Source: Ureibacillus xyleni (GTDB lineage: Bacteria; Bacillota; Bacilli; Bacillales_A; Planococcaceae). Taken from it: DNA of 64,000 bases. The stretch's first letter is position 1. Each line of letters begins with the position of its first letter. The notes beneath the pieces are model-generated. The model had not been told where the DNA came from. It made no database searches and saw only the letters and a list, made by a program, of their open reading frames with translations. Positions 9,333-18,877 of this stretch are shown piece by piece. Made by a program: the position numbers and the translations under genes. The DNA is taken from positions 62,001 to 126,000 of the forward strand of contig NZ_OBMQ01000011.1 in NCBI RefSeq assembly GCF_900217795.1, given 5' to 3'.

Positions 9333-9730
9333 AATCATAGTGATTCGTAAGCCATGTTTTGTTCCCGAGTACTCAAGCGGCCTAAGCCTCGTACGAACCG
9401 GGTAGTAATCATCTATCTACGCTAGTAATAGCGTCCCTCCATCCGTTCAATTCCTTCAGGAGAGTGCCCCTACCATAATTTGGGTTTCTCACTCGTGGGG
9501 TTTACCTCGTTCCACCTTCAACGTTTCCATTGAAGCTCCGTCACTGTGGCACTTTCAGGAAGTGTTAACCATATCAAAAGACTTAGGTTGTCCTTCCGCC
9601 GTCAAGCGATTGCTTGCCTTACCTTATTTTTTCAGTAAGCACGAACACTACGGTCATCTCAGATCCGTGTGAGCATGGACTTTCCTCTACAACTTCAAAG
9701 AGCTGCAGCGATTACCTGAATGACTATGAC
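9333..9730 (-). ncRNA. rnpB: RNase P RNA, bacterial type B
   Basis: The catalytic RNA of RNase P, which cleaves tRNA 5' leaders. On the minus strand the conserved blocks appear in order: TAATCGCTGCAG, GAGGAAAGTCCATGCTC, GTAGTGTTCGTGC, AAAGTGCCACAGTGACG, GAAACCCAAATTATGGTAGG, TAGATAGATGATTACTACC and GGAACAAAACATGGCTTAC. The P1 ends pair (CATAGTCATTC with GAATCACTATG, one mismatch), which sets the ends to within a few bases. About 400 nt is normal for the Bacillus type. Position beside gpsB matches B. subtilis. Confidence 0.97.
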
Positions 9731-9780
9731 AAAATACATTATAAATGAAAATGAAGATAAAAACAACACCAAAATGATGT

Positions 9781-10077
9781 TTATTCAAATAGTTTGCTGC
9801 CAAACACTTCTTTTTCTAAATTGGACAATCGTTTTAATATATCAAAATTAGTATTGCTCGTCGCTGGTTGTACTTGTGTTCTTCTGCTCGCTGTATTTTC
9901 TAATTCATCTTTTAAACGTTTATTTTCAGCACGCAATTCTTCCACTACTTTTTCGAATGCGTCATAATCTTCCATAATTTGATCTAAAAATTGATCTACT
10001 TGGTCAACATTGTAACCTTTCATCGACTTTTTAAATTCTTTTTCTAAGATGATCTTTGAACTTAGTTTAATATCCAT
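9781..10077 (-). CDS. gpsB: Cell division and wall synthesis coordinator GpsB
   Basis: A 98-residue DivIVA-like cytosolic protein that binds the cytoplasmic tail of PBP1 and shuttles it between side wall and septum. The N-terminal half has the lipid-contacting region and [16 protein letters not shown], followed by a coiled coil (about residues 30-70). A short linker and a C-terminal helix ([13 protein letters not shown]) form the trimerising end. The client PBP1 homologue, ponA, is 5 kb away. Confidence 0.95.
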   Translation of the reverse strand: MDIKLSSKIILEKEFKKSMKGYNVDQVDQFLDQIMEDYDAFEKVVEELRAENKRLKDELENTASRRTQVQPATSNTNFDILKRLSNLEKEVFGSKLFE

Positions 10078-10224
10078 TCACATCGCCCTTCCATGCAATA
10101 CGTACATATTTCCAATTATATCATATGACAACTATAAAAAGGATTGTAAGAAACTATTAAATAAGGTGAATAATTATTTTTAAAACAAGTTGAAAAATGT
10201 CAAATTATGCGCTTACCCGGGAAA

Positions 10225-11472
10225 TTATTTCCCCCACAATTTATTTTCCAATCTGTTCAAACGTTTTGTCCATTCATCTAATTTTCTAGTTCGCTGCTCT
10301 ATTTTTAAAAATGGTTGATGATTAATTAATTCAATTCCATTAAGCGTATTTTCTAATGCCTTCTCATAATCTTTATAATGATGTTCATAAATGATTGCTA
10401 AGTTTTCTAAAGCCTTTAACTTCTCTCGATTTTCAATGCTTCGTAATGCTTTATGAAATGATTGAGTAGCATCCTCATATTCTTTGTTGCGTTTTTGTTG
10501 TAATGCTAAATAAAAGTGAGCTAATCCCGCTTCAGATTCATTGAACGTATTTGTTACACTACGTAAAACATTTTGGCTCTGCTCATTTTGTTTTAAGTCT
10601 CCGTACCATTTCCCAATATTTGTATAAGTCGTGGCCGTTTCTATATGATTTTCAAGTAGAAGATTTGTTGAATGGATATAAAGCGTAATAAGCGATAATA
10701 AATCCCATTCATTATGCGTTAACACCTTCATCAAACTACTTGCATTTCCACTTTTTACCGCATCCGTATATATGATTGGCGCAAGAAAACCTGGAATATC
10801 GCCATTTCGTTTAAAACCAAGTTTCGCTTCTTCGACTTGTGTTAATTTCATTCTTTCCAAATTATTTTTCCATATGCGTTTTGAGCTATGTAATAAATCA
10901 ATTTGTCGCATGTTTCGTAATTTTGGCAAAATATGTTGATTCAATGTCCATCTTGTTTCTAATTGAGGCCAATCAAAACTTTTTCCATTATATGTTACAA
11001 TCGTTTTATTATGCTGCCATAATTTTGATTCAAACAAAAAAGCCGCTTCGTTTGAAGGATCCGCTAACACATATTGAGTTAATAGAAATTTATTTTCTGA
11101 AACTTCTAAAAAACCTAACAGAAAAATATTTGTTCCGACACCTTTTAGCCCTGTCGTTTCTGTGTCAAAAAATACAACCGTTTCGTCAGGATGAATCGAA
11201 AATGGATGTTCAATTGTTGATGTTTGCCACTTATCTATTGCTTCAAAAAACATTTTTAGTTGGTATGAACCATGTAAATAGTCAAGAGGATATTCGACTT
11301 GTCGTTTAAATAAAATACCAAAGTCATTTTCAACAACAAGTAAACCTTCCTTTTTCCACTCCTCAAGATACCAGGGTTTCTCCGGCTTCTTAAAGGCGGG
11401 TTTTTCCACACTTTTCTCTTGTTTTTTCCCAAGCATTTGCTTTAGCTGCATCATTTTATTTTCATATGACAT
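10225..11472 (-). CDS. mrfB: DEDD exonuclease MrfB (YprB)
   Basis: A 415-residue putative 3'-5' exonuclease of the RNase H fold. VVFFDTETTGLKG gives the DxE motif, TYNGKSFDWP the second acidic motif, and HNEWDLLSL the third. The C-terminal half holds TPR-like helices. In B. subtilis MrfA and MrfB act together in mitomycin C damage repair independently of UvrABC. Its start lies 7 nt after the mrfA stop, so the two form an operon. The Shine-Dalgarno sequence is weak, consistent with translational coupling. Confidence 0.9.
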   Translation of the reverse strand: MSYENKMMQLKQMLGKKQEKSVEKPAFKKPEKPWYLEEWKKEGLLVVENDFGILFKRQVEYPLDYLHGSYQLKMFFEAIDKWQTSTIEHPFSIHPDETVVFFDTETTGLKGVGTNIFLLGFLEVSENKFLLTQYVLADPSNEAAFLFESKLWQHNKTIVTYNGKSFDWPQLETRWTLNQHILPKLRNMRQIDLLHSSKRIWKNNLERMKLTQVEEAKLGFKRNGDIPGFLAPIIYTDAVKSGNASSLMKVLTHNEWDLLSLITLYIHSTNLLLENHIETATTYTNIGKWYGDLKQNEQSQNVLRSVTNTFNESEAGLAHFYLALQQKRNKEYEDATQSFHKALRSIENREKLKALENLAIIYEHHYKDYEKALENTLNGIELINHQPFLKIEQRTRKLDEWTKRLNRLENKLWGK

Positions 11473-11478
11473 TGATTA

Positions 11479-13755
11479 TCACATCATTTCGCGTAATAAA
11501 ATTGACAATACTTTTAAAACTTTCCCTTTACTTTCATTTAAACTGTCTTGAGCACCAATACAGGATGGACACCCCGAACTACACGGACATTGTTTAACAT
11601 GCGCTATTGTTTGTTCTAGTATTGGCAGTAAAATATCATACACTCTTTCACTAAGACCAATTCCCCCAGGATAACTGTCATAAATAAAGAGAGTTGGCCG
11701 ATCGTTATGTACCGCTTTTACTTGTGGTACTACGGATAAATCGTTACGGTCACATTGGATAAATAGCGGGATAAATGAACCAATTGCGTATGCAGCACCA
11801 GTTAGGGAATCGGTTAACATTTCTTCTGACCAGTTTTCCGGCATATCAAAGGACATCCACGTCGCATTTGTATGCATTTCGAGTGGCGGAATATGAATTT
11901 TACCTGAGCCGATATTTTCATGGGTTTGAAAACGGATTTTTTTAAAGATGGTTGGAATAGCTAGTAAACTAATATCGCCATAGCTTACACTAGCAGTCTC
12001 GTAATCTGCTCTTTTATCTTCATTTAAAACTTTTAATTCTACTGCTAGGTTCGCATCTGTGAAATAATCGACATCTACTTCTCTCACAAAGGCTTTCTTT
12101 TCTTCCCAATCCAATTTTTCTACTTGAAATTGAGTTCCTTGGTGTAAATAAATCGCTTCTTCATGCAATAACGTCATCGCACTATACGTATCCATTTCAC
12201 CAATCACTTTTGTGCCTGCAGGAATGGTTCGGTCGATAATGACGACATTTTCTTGTGATGCAGAACGCAAACTTATTTCATGAGCTGGGAATCGTTCACT
12301 CATCCAATACCACTGCCCGCTTGTTTTAATAACGACGCCTTCTTCTTCTAAAAATTCCAATAACTGTTGAACTTCAAATTCCCCATAACTATCCGTTGTC
12401 GCAAACGGTAACTCAAAGACCGCACATTTTAAATGGTCCATCAAGATTAAAATATTTTCAGGATTAATTAATGCTTCTTCTGGTGAGCTGCCAAGAAGAT
12501 AGTTAGGATTATTCACAACGTATTGGTCAAGTGCAGTGGAATTTGCTACATAGATGATTAAAGCGGAATCCTGTCTTCTCCCTGCTCGACCTGCTTGTTG
12601 CCATGCACTAGCTATATTACCAGGATACCCCGTCATGATACAAGCTTGTAATTGCCCAATATCAACGCCAAGTTCTAGTGCATTTGTACTAACTACAATT
12701 TGGATATTTCCGTTTCTTAATCCTTTTTCGATGGCTCTTCTTTCTGTCGGTAAATAGCCACCTCGATATCCACGAATGCTTTCGTCTTGAATTTTATTTT
12801 TCGTTAAACTCTTTAAATAGGTAACTAACATCTCCACGCGAACACGAGATTTTGCAAAAACGATTGATTGAATACCTGCTTCATAGAGTCTTGTTGCTAA
12901 ATCACGAACCTCAAGGACACTACTCCGTCTAACGCCAAACGTAGGGTGAACAATTGGTGGGTTATAAAATAAAAAAGTCTTTTTCCCAACAGGTGCTCCT
13001 GAATTGGCAATTAGCTCGTGTTTTGTATTCGTTAGTTTTTCTGCTAATTCCTTTGGGTTTTTAATTGTGGCAGAAGTACAAATAAAAATTGGGTCACTTC
13101 CATAAAATGCACAAATTCTTTTTAATCTTCTAAGTACTTGGGCAACATGACTTCCAAATACACCTTTATATGTATGTAATTCATCAATGACGATATACTT
13201 TAAATTTTCAAAGAGAGAAACCCATTTTGTGTGGTGTGGCAAAATTCCGGAATGTAGCATATCAGGATTTGTCATGATAATATGACCAGCTTTTCGGATT
13301 TTTTGCCTTATTCCCGGTGCTGTGTCTCCATCATAGGTATAACTTAATACCTCTTCTCCCATTAACTCGATTAAATCATTCAAATCTGCTTTTTGATCCT
13401 GAGCAAGGGCTTTGGTAGGAAATAAATAAATAGCTCGACTTGAAGGATCTTCTAGTATTTTTTGTAGGACAGGTAAATGATAACAAAGTGATTTTCCAGA
13501 GGCAGTGGGAGTAACAGCAGTAAAAGATAGATTACTTGACGCATAATCAAAAGCTTCTCTTTGATGAGTATATAATTGAGAAATTCCTCTCGTTTCTAAA
13601 GCCTTTTTTATCGAAGGGTGAAGTTTATCTGGGAAAGAAGAGAATTTCGCCTCTTGCCCTTCTAACGTTTGCCAATGAAGGATATTTTGTTTTAACTCTT
13701 CATCGTACATCCATTCATTTAAAAGTTCATCAATTGTTCGTTTTTTATTGAGCAT
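11479..13755 (-). CDS. mrfA: DEAD/DEAH-box helicase MrfA (YprA)
   Basis: A superfamily 2 3'-5' DNA helicase of the mitomycin repair pathway. It has Walker A TPTASGKS, a DELH box (VIDELHTYKG), SAT, and the QQAGRAGRR motif VI. The C-terminal DUF1998-type region carries the four-cysteine motif CPCSSGCPSC, which is characteristic of MrfA. At 758 residues it is about full family length. GGAGG is 9 nt before the ATG at 13755; a GTG six bases upstream is too close to that site. The start overlaps the yppE end by 11 bp. Confidence 0.93.
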   Translation of the reverse strand: MLNKKRTIDELLNEWMYDEELKQNILHWQTLEGQEAKFSSFPDKLHPSIKKALETRGISQLYTHQREAFDYASSNLSFTAVTPTASGKSLCYHLPVLQKILEDPSSRAIYLFPTKALAQDQKADLNDLIELMGEEVLSYTYDGDTAPGIRQKIRKAGHIIMTNPDMLHSGILPHHTKWVSLFENLKYIVIDELHTYKGVFGSHVAQVLRRLKRICAFYGSDPIFICTSATIKNPKELAEKLTNTKHELIANSGAPVGKKTFLFYNPPIVHPTFGVRRSSVLEVRDLATRLYEAGIQSIVFAKSRVRVEMLVTYLKSLTKNKIQDESIRGYRGGYLPTERRAIEKGLRNGNIQIVVSTNALELGVDIGQLQACIMTGYPGNIASAWQQAGRAGRRQDSALIIYVANSTALDQYVVNNPNYLLGSSPEEALINPENILILMDHLKCAVFELPFATTDSYGEFEVQQLLEFLEEEGVVIKTSGQWYWMSERFPAHEISLRSASQENVVIIDRTIPAGTKVIGEMDTYSAMTLLHEEAIYLHQGTQFQVEKLDWEEKKAFVREVDVDYFTDANLAVELKVLNEDKRADYETASVSYGDISLLAIPTIFKKIRFQTHENIGSGKIHIPPLEMHTNATWMSFDMPENWSEEMLTDSLTGAAYAIGSFIPLFIQCDRNDLSVVPQVKAVHNDRPTLFIYDSYPGGIGLSERVYDILLPILEQTIAHVKQCPCSSGCPSCIGAQDSLNESKGKVLKVLSILLREMM

Positions 13756-14113
13756 AATCACTATCCTCCATTAAATATCGTAAAAAGAAAGTTAATGTAT
13801 AATGCACAGATTGAACAGATTGAATAAATCGTTTTTTACTCGTTTCCTTATAGAAAGATTGGACAACAAACTGGTTCATAGCATCTACAACATTGTTAAT
13901 TTGTGATTGGTGTATATATTTCGGATTATTTTCTTTAATCCATTCCAATGCATTATGTTTCCAATCATTTAATAATAATTGAATTTTGTCTGCATGAGGT
14001 TTTACTTCTTCAAAAAATTGAGGAGTAGCGTCAAGTTCACGTTGTTGAAAGAAACGATCCTTCGACGCATCACACTCTATTAATAATTGTTTTGTTTGTT
14101 CAATAAGTTGCAT
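13745..14113 (-). CDS. yppE: YppE-like DUF1798 protein
   Basis: A 122-residue all-helical cytosolic protein with several aromatic and charged residues and no membrane segment. Length and position immediately upstream of mrfA match B. subtilis YppE (DUF1798), whose function is unknown. The start follows AAGAGGTCGTTATA. The overlap with mrfA suggests co-transcription. Confidence 0.75.
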   Translation of the reverse strand: MQLIEQTKQLLIECDASKDRFFQQRELDATPQFFEEVKPHADKIQLLLNDWKHNALEWIKENNPKYIHQSQINNVVDAMNQFVVQSFYKETSKKRFIQSVQSVHYTLTFFLRYLMEDSDYAQ

Positions 14114-14164
14114 TATAACGACCTCTTATTTAGAAATATAGTATCGCTTTTAGTTTATCAAAAA

Positions 14165-14362
14165 TTAAACTATTTCACTAGTAATAGGGGAACACGCATT
14201 CTTTACATGGAATTGCTTTTCTGCTAAGCTTATTTTTTGATAAGTGGTACCAAGACGTGAATAAAATTGGTCATGAATTAATGCACGTTCATTATCAATT
14301 TTAGCTGTCATCATTTTATCAACACAGTCAATTTGTGAAATGAGCCTTTGAATTCGATCCAT
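14165..14362 (-). CDS. Small hypothetical protein in the yppE-mrfA operon
   Basis: A 65-residue protein starting MDRIQRLISQIDC, placed by GGGAGG 7-9 nt before the ATG at 14362; the frame opens 30 nt earlier without a site. It is mostly helical with two cysteines (positions 13 and 56) and has no membrane segment. It occupies the place of the small yppC/D/F genes of B. subtilis, but I cannot assign it to one of them. Confidence 0.6.
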   Translation of the reverse strand: MDRIQRLISQIDCVDKMMTAKIDNERALIHDQFYSRLGTTYQKISLAEKQFHVKNACSPITSEIV

Positions 14363-14519
14363 TATCATTCCTCCCTTGACTGTAAAATTCACTATTAATT
14401 GTTAAACTCCTCTCGACTTGTCAAAACTAGACATAGGATGCTAAAACAAGAAAATTTTCGCTATAATTCTATTATAAAGTCAATTTTAAACAATTTAATC
14501 ATTTTCAAGAGGTGATTTC

Positions 14520-15149
14520 ATGGTGATCAATTATCCTAACGGCAAACAATTTAGGCCAAAGACGAATGAAATTACAAATGAAAAGAAAGTCGTGAAAAAA
14601 GACAAAGACCTTTCTTTTAGTAATCGGGGAAAAACCCTTGAAGATGAACTAAATGAGACAAATATATATTATCTAAATCACCAAAAAGCCATCATTCATA
14701 AGAAACCTGTTCCTGTACAAATCGTTAAAGTAGAGTATCCATCAAGAAGTGCAGCTGTTATACGGGAAGCATACTTCAGAACACCTTCTACCACTGACTA
14801 TAATGGCGTTTGGAATGGATATTATATTGATTTTGAGGCAAAAGAAACGGAGAGTAAAACATCATTCCCTTTAAAAAACATTCATCAGCACCAAGTCACC
14901 CATATGAAACAAGTAACAAATCAAAAAGGGATAGCATTTATGATTGTACGTTTTTCATCACTAGAACGATATTTCGTCGTTCCTTTCAATATTATTAATG
15001 AAGCGTGGACTTTGATGGAGCAAGGTGGTCGCAAATCAATTCCATTAAAAATATTCGAAACTAAGACCTATGAAATAACGCCTGGGTATAACCCGAGAAT
15101 TGATTATTTATCCGTAATAACAAATTTAATAGCAAACGAAGAATCATAG
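14520..15149 (+). CDS. recU: Holliday junction resolvase RecU
   Basis: Cuts four-way junctions during recombination and helps chromosome segregation. The 209-residue protein has the family's N-terminal extension (NYPNGKQFRPK), then SNRGKTLEDELNETN, STTDYNGVWNG, YIDFEAKET with catalytic Asp/Glu/Lys, and IHQHQVTHM. AGAGGTGATTTC precedes the ATG. It is followed 23 nt later by ponA, the conserved recU-ponA operon of Bacillales, and is transcribed divergently from the 65-residue ORF. Confidence 0.96.
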   Translation: MVINYPNGKQFRPKTNEITNEKKVVKKDKDLSFSNRGKTLEDELNETNIYYLNHQKAIIHKKPVPVQIVKVEYPSRSAAVIREAYFRTPSTTDYNGVWNGYYIDFEAKETESKTSFPLKNIHQHQVTHMKQVTNQKGIAFMIVRFSSLERYFVVPFNIINEAWTLMEQGGRKSIPLKIFETKTYEITPGYNPRIDYLSVITNLIANEES

Positions 15150-15172
15150 TTTGTTAAAGTGAGGAGATTATC

Positions 15173-17788
15173 TTGACAGAAAAACGTCGTACGCGTGAAG
15201 AATTAAAGCGTCAACGCGAAAAACAAAAGAAAGCACAAAAAAAGCCAATTATGCAGTGGGTTAAAAGAATTGCAATGATTGTTGTGATTATCGGAGTAGT
15301 TGGCTTTTTAGGTGGTGTTGGATTATTTGCATATTACGCAAGTTCTGCACCCGAATTAGATGAAGAATCATTAAAAGATCCAATATCGTCTGAATTCTAC
15401 GATAAAAACGGTGAACTATTTGCAACAATCGGTACCATTGATCGCAAATATGTAACTTATGATGAAATCCCTCCAGAATTGGTTGATGCCGTTTTGGCAA
15501 CTGAAGATGTACGTTTCTTTGACCATTTCGGATTAGATATTTGGCGTACAGCTGGTGCCGTATTAGCAAACTTCCGTGATGGATTTGGTTCACAAGGTGG
15601 TAGTACGATTACCCAACAAGTTATTAAAAACTCATTTTTTGATAACGGAAAAACGTTAAAACGTAAAGCACAAGAAGCATGGTTAGCCATTCAACTAGAG
15701 CAGCAATACGAAAAAGAAGAAATTTTTGAAATGTACTTCAATAAAATCTTAATGTCTGGACGAATTCACGGCATTGCAACAGCTGCAAAACACTTTTTTG
15801 GTAAAGAATTAAATGAGCTTGAGTTGGACGAGATGGCACTTTTAGCTGGAATGCCTCAAAGTCCAAACAATTATAATCCGTTCCGTAATCCAGAACGTGC
15901 CCAACAACGCCGAGACTTAGTACTTGATTTAATGGTAATGCACGAGAAAATTTCTGAAGCTGAAGCCAAAGCAGCAAAAGAAATCGATGTCGCATCTCGT
16001 GTCCTTCCAGAAGAAGAACGTCAATCAATAGCAGGAACAAAATATGATGCATTTTTAGACGTTGTATTAAGTGAAATTGAAGCAAACGGTGACGGAGAAG
16101 CACTTTCTGAAGGAATAAAAGTATATACAACTTTAGATCCAAATGCCCAATCAGTTGTAGAAGATGTTATGAACAACGCAGGAAACTTCCCTACTGAAAC
16201 AATTCAATCAGGGGTTTCAGTTATTGATACAAAAACTGGTGAAATCCGTGCAATTGGCGGTGGACGAAATTATGGTGCAGAACGTGGCTTTAACTTTGCA
16301 TACGACTTAACAACGCGTGCACCTGGTTCGACAATCAAGCCACTTTTAGATTATGGCCCGGCAATTGAAAACTTAAAATGGTCAACCGGTCAAACAATTG
16401 TAGACGAAAGAATGTCTTACACTGGTTCAGATAAAATTATTTCTAACTGGGACAACAAATACTTAGGTGCCATGACAATCCGTGAAGCCCTATATACATC
16501 TCGTAATGTCCCTGCTGTTAAGGCATTACAAGAAGTTGGTACGGATAACGCAAAACAATTCATCTCAAAATTAGGGATTAATGTTGAAAACGTTTATGAA
16601 TCAGATGCCATTGGTGGCGGTAATGTAAGCTTAACACCAATCCAAATGTCTGCTTCATATGCTGCCTTTGGTAATAATGGTATTTACAATAAACCAAAAT
16701 CCATTAAAGAAATTGTTTATCGTGATGGATCTAAGAAATCTTACAAAACAGAACCTGTTGTAGCTATGAATGACTACACGGCTTATATGGTAACAGACAT
16801 TTTACGTGATGTTGTAAGTAATAAGCGAAACGCATCTGGTACTGCAGCTGCTGTTTCAGGACTTGATGTAGCTGGTAAAACGGGTACAACAAACTATGAT
16901 GCAAAAGACTTCCAAGAATTCAATTTACCAAGTAGTGCTGTTCCAGATTCATGGTTTGCAGGCTATACTACAAATTATTCCATTGCAATTTGGAGTGGAT
17001 ACGCAGATTATTCTGATCCTATTACTTCGTGGGATGAGCGTCGATTACCACAAACTTTATTTAAGTCGATTATGTCTCAAATTTCAGCAAATGTTGAAAC
17101 ACCGAACTTTACGCGACCAAGTACTGTTGTGGAAGCGACAATCGAAGTAGGTTCTAACCCATTAAAATTAGCGAGCGAATATACACCAGCTGAATTACGT
17201 CAAACGGAATTATTTGTGAAAGGTACAGAGCCTACGCAAGTTTCTGAGGAATTTGAAGAACAAACAATAAACGCACCAACGAACTTAAAAGCGAATTATA
17301 GCGATGTTGGTGGCTTAGTCGACTTATCTTGGGAATTTACACCACCTGAAACTGATGAGGAAAATAGTACTCCTTTAAATGTTACTTTTGAAGTTTCAAT
17401 GGCGGTAGATAACGGCGCACCGGTTGTCGTAGGAACACCGACAGCGAACCAAGTGACATTATCAAATATCGAGCCAGGCCGTAATTATACCTTCTCTGTC
17501 GTAGCGGTTTCCGGTGACCTTCGCAGTGAACCTGCTACCGTTTCAATCTACATTGATCATGCAATCGAAGAACCTGAAGTTGAACAACCTGAAGGAGACT
17601 TTGGTGAGGATTACAACAATGGCAATAACGGAAATGGCAATGGAAATGGCAACAATGGAAATAACGGGAACGGCAATAACGGAAATGGTAACGGGAATAA
17701 TGAGGATTTTGAGGATTGGTTTGGACCAGGAGAAAATGAAGGTGAAGTAGTACCACCGACAAATCCGAATAGCCCGACAACTGAATAA
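15173..17788 (+). CDS. ponA: Bifunctional class A penicillin-binding protein PBP1
   Basis: Polymerises and cross-links peptidoglycan. A basic cytoplasmic tail rich in Arg/Lys (the GpsB-binding side) is followed by one membrane helix (about 33-55), a GT51 glycosyltransferase domain with catalytic Glu in ATEDVRFF (E111), and a transpeptidase domain with STIK (Ser386), SRN (443-445) and KTGTT (569-573). A fibronectin type III-like domain (about 683-770) and a Gly/Asn repeat tail (about 790-840) end the protein, as in several Bacillales PonA proteins. The start is TTG after GAGGAGATTATC. At 871 residues it is near the family length. Confidence 0.97.
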   Translation: MTEKRRTREELKRQREKQKKAQKKPIMQWVKRIAMIVVIIGVVGFLGGVGLFAYYASSAPELDEESLKDPISSEFYDKNGELFATIGTIDRKYVTYDEIPPELVDAVLATEDVRFFDHFGLDIWRTAGAVLANFRDGFGSQGGSTITQQVIKNSFFDNGKTLKRKAQEAWLAIQLEQQYEKEEIFEMYFNKILMSGRIHGIATAAKHFFGKELNELELDEMALLAGMPQSPNNYNPFRNPERAQQRRDLVLDLMVMHEKISEAEAKAAKEIDVASRVLPEEERQSIAGTKYDAFLDVVLSEIEANGDGEALSEGIKVYTTLDPNAQSVVEDVMNNAGNFPTETIQSGVSVIDTKTGEIRAIGGGRNYGAERGFNFAYDLTTRAPGSTIKPLLDYGPAIENLKWSTGQTIVDERMSYTGSDKIISNWDNKYLGAMTIREALYTSRNVPAVKALQEVGTDNAKQFISKLGINVENVYESDAIGGGNVSLTPIQMSASYAAFGNNGIYNKPKSIKEIVYRDGSKKSYKTEPVVAMNDYTAYMVTDILRDVVSNKRNASGTAAAVSGLDVAGKTGTTNYDAKDFQEFNLPSSAVPDSWFAGYTTNYSIAIWSGYADYSDPITSWDERRLPQTLFKSIMSQISANVETPNFTRPSTVVEATIEVGSNPLKLASEYTPAELRQTELFVKGTEPTQVSEEFEEQTINAPTNLKANYSDVGGLVDLSWEFTPPETDEENSTPLNVTFEVSMAVDNGAPVVVGTPTANQVTLSNIEPGRNYTFSVVAVSGDLRSEPATVSIYIDHAIEEPEVEQPEGDFGEDYNNGNNGNGNGNGNNGNNGNGNNGNGNGNNEDFEDWFGPGENEGEVVPPTNPNSPTTE

Positions 17789-17805
17789 AATCGTTTAGCC
17801 ATAAT

Positions 17806-17856
17806 AAAAGGGATTATCAATTGGTCAAGAGTGACTTGTTGATAATCCCATTTTTT
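17806..17856. terminator. Bidirectional terminator between ponA and ypoC
   Basis: GGGATTATCAA (17810-17820) pairs with TTGATAATCCC (17839-17849). It is flanked by AAAA on the left and T6 on the right, so it can end both converging transcripts. Confidence 0.9.
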
Positions 17857-18202
17857 ATTTTATCCGAAGACGTGCAAGACGTTTTTTTAATTCCTTAAAT
17901 AGTTCATCTAATTGACGATAGCAAGCATATTGTGCGGGTCTTGCTTTAATAAATAAGATTCGTTCCATTCCATTTATCGGTAATACCTCATACTGCTCTT
18001 TTTCATTCATTGACGAATCCTCAACATCGGAACAATCTATAACACATTGTTCAAATAGCGCAATCCCCTGCTCCATTAAAGGCTTAGTATTATTACTTCG
18101 GTTAGAGTGAGCTTCATGAATTAAAGCACTTATTTGATCCCACTTTTCAAAATATGGATCAACTTTTTCTTTTTGTAGAGCCTGTTTATTAACCTGTATC
18201 AT
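17855..18202 (-). CDS. ypoC: YpoC-like hypothetical protein
   Basis: A 115-residue cytosolic helical protein starting MIQVNKQALQ. The open frame is longer, but its first 46 codons lie inside nth. The ATG at 18202 overlaps the nth stop as ATGA, a standard coupled start. The tail is basic (FKELKKRLARLRIK). Position after nth matches B. subtilis ypoC, whose function is unknown. Confidence 0.75.
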   Translation of the reverse strand: MIQVNKQALQKEKVDPYFEKWDQISALIHEAHSNRSNNTKPLMEQGIALFEQCVIDCSDVEDSSMNEKEQYEVLPINGMERILFIKARPAQYACYRQLDELFKELKKRLARLRIK

Positions 18203-18858
18203 TGTTTCACCAAACCTTTTTTCAACCTCTTTTGACCTTCCCGACAAAGTTCCAAAAGTGGACATTCGCCACACTGCGGGTTTTGAGCTTTGCAATGATA
18301 ACGACCAAAAAAGATTAGCTGATGATGTGTTTTGGACCAATTTTCTTTTGGCGTCTTTTTCATAATCGTCTCTTCTACTTCAAGTACAGTGTCTTTTAAC
18401 CGACATAGCCCAAGTCTTTTTGAAACACGCTCAACATGTGTATCTACTGCAAGAGCAGGGATATTGAAGGCTACAGATAAAACAACATTTGCGGTTTTTC
18501 GACCAACTCCCGGTAAAGTCACTAACTGTTCGCGACTTCGAGGGATTTCGCCATTGAATTCATTGATTAGCTTTTCACATAAAGCTTGAATGTTTTTTGC
18601 TTTATTTCGATATAACCCGATGGAACGAATATCATTTTGTAATTCTTCCAAAGGCACTGCTAAGTAATCCTCTGGTGTTTTATATTTTTTAAACAGATCT
18701 TTCGTCACTTTGTTTACAAGAACATCGGTACATTGTGCTGACAATAATGTTGCAATTGTTAACTCAAACGGGTTATCGTGTACAAGCTCACAATGTGCAT
18801 CCGGAAACATTTTGTCCATTTCGTCTAAGCAATGTTCCCATTGTTTTTTTGTAAGCAT
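18199..18858 (-). CDS. nth: Endonuclease III (DNA glycosylase/AP lyase)
   Basis: Removes oxidised pyrimidines and nicks abasic sites in base excision repair. The helix-hairpin-helix LPGVGRKTANVV contains the catalytic Lys, and VDTHVERVSKRLGL holds the catalytic Asp. The C-terminal C-x6-C-x2-C-x5-C pattern (CKAQNPQCGECPLLELC) binds a [4Fe-4S] cluster. The length of 219 residues is normal. It sits in the dnaD-nth-ypoC operon. Confidence 0.97.
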   Translation of the reverse strand: MLTKKQWEHCLDEMDKMFPDAHCELVHDNPFELTIATLLSAQCTDVLVNKVTKDLFKKYKTPEDYLAVPLEELQNDIRSIGLYRNKAKNIQALCEKLINEFNGEIPRSREQLVTLPGVGRKTANVVLSVAFNIPALAVDTHVERVSKRLGLCRLKDTVLEVEETIMKKTPKENWSKTHHQLIFFGRYHCKAQNPQCGECPLLELCREGQKRLKKGLVKQ

Positions 18859-18877
18859 GATATTTCACCCCTTAATG

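Noticed and set aside
17535-17820. Frames opposite the Gly/Asn-rich tail of ponA
   Set aside because: They are shadows of low-complexity codons on the other strand, with no ribosome-binding sites.
17855-18340. Long version of ypoC starting at 18340
   Set aside because: The first 46 codons lie wholly inside nth in another frame. The ATGA-coupled start at 18202 gives the usual protein.
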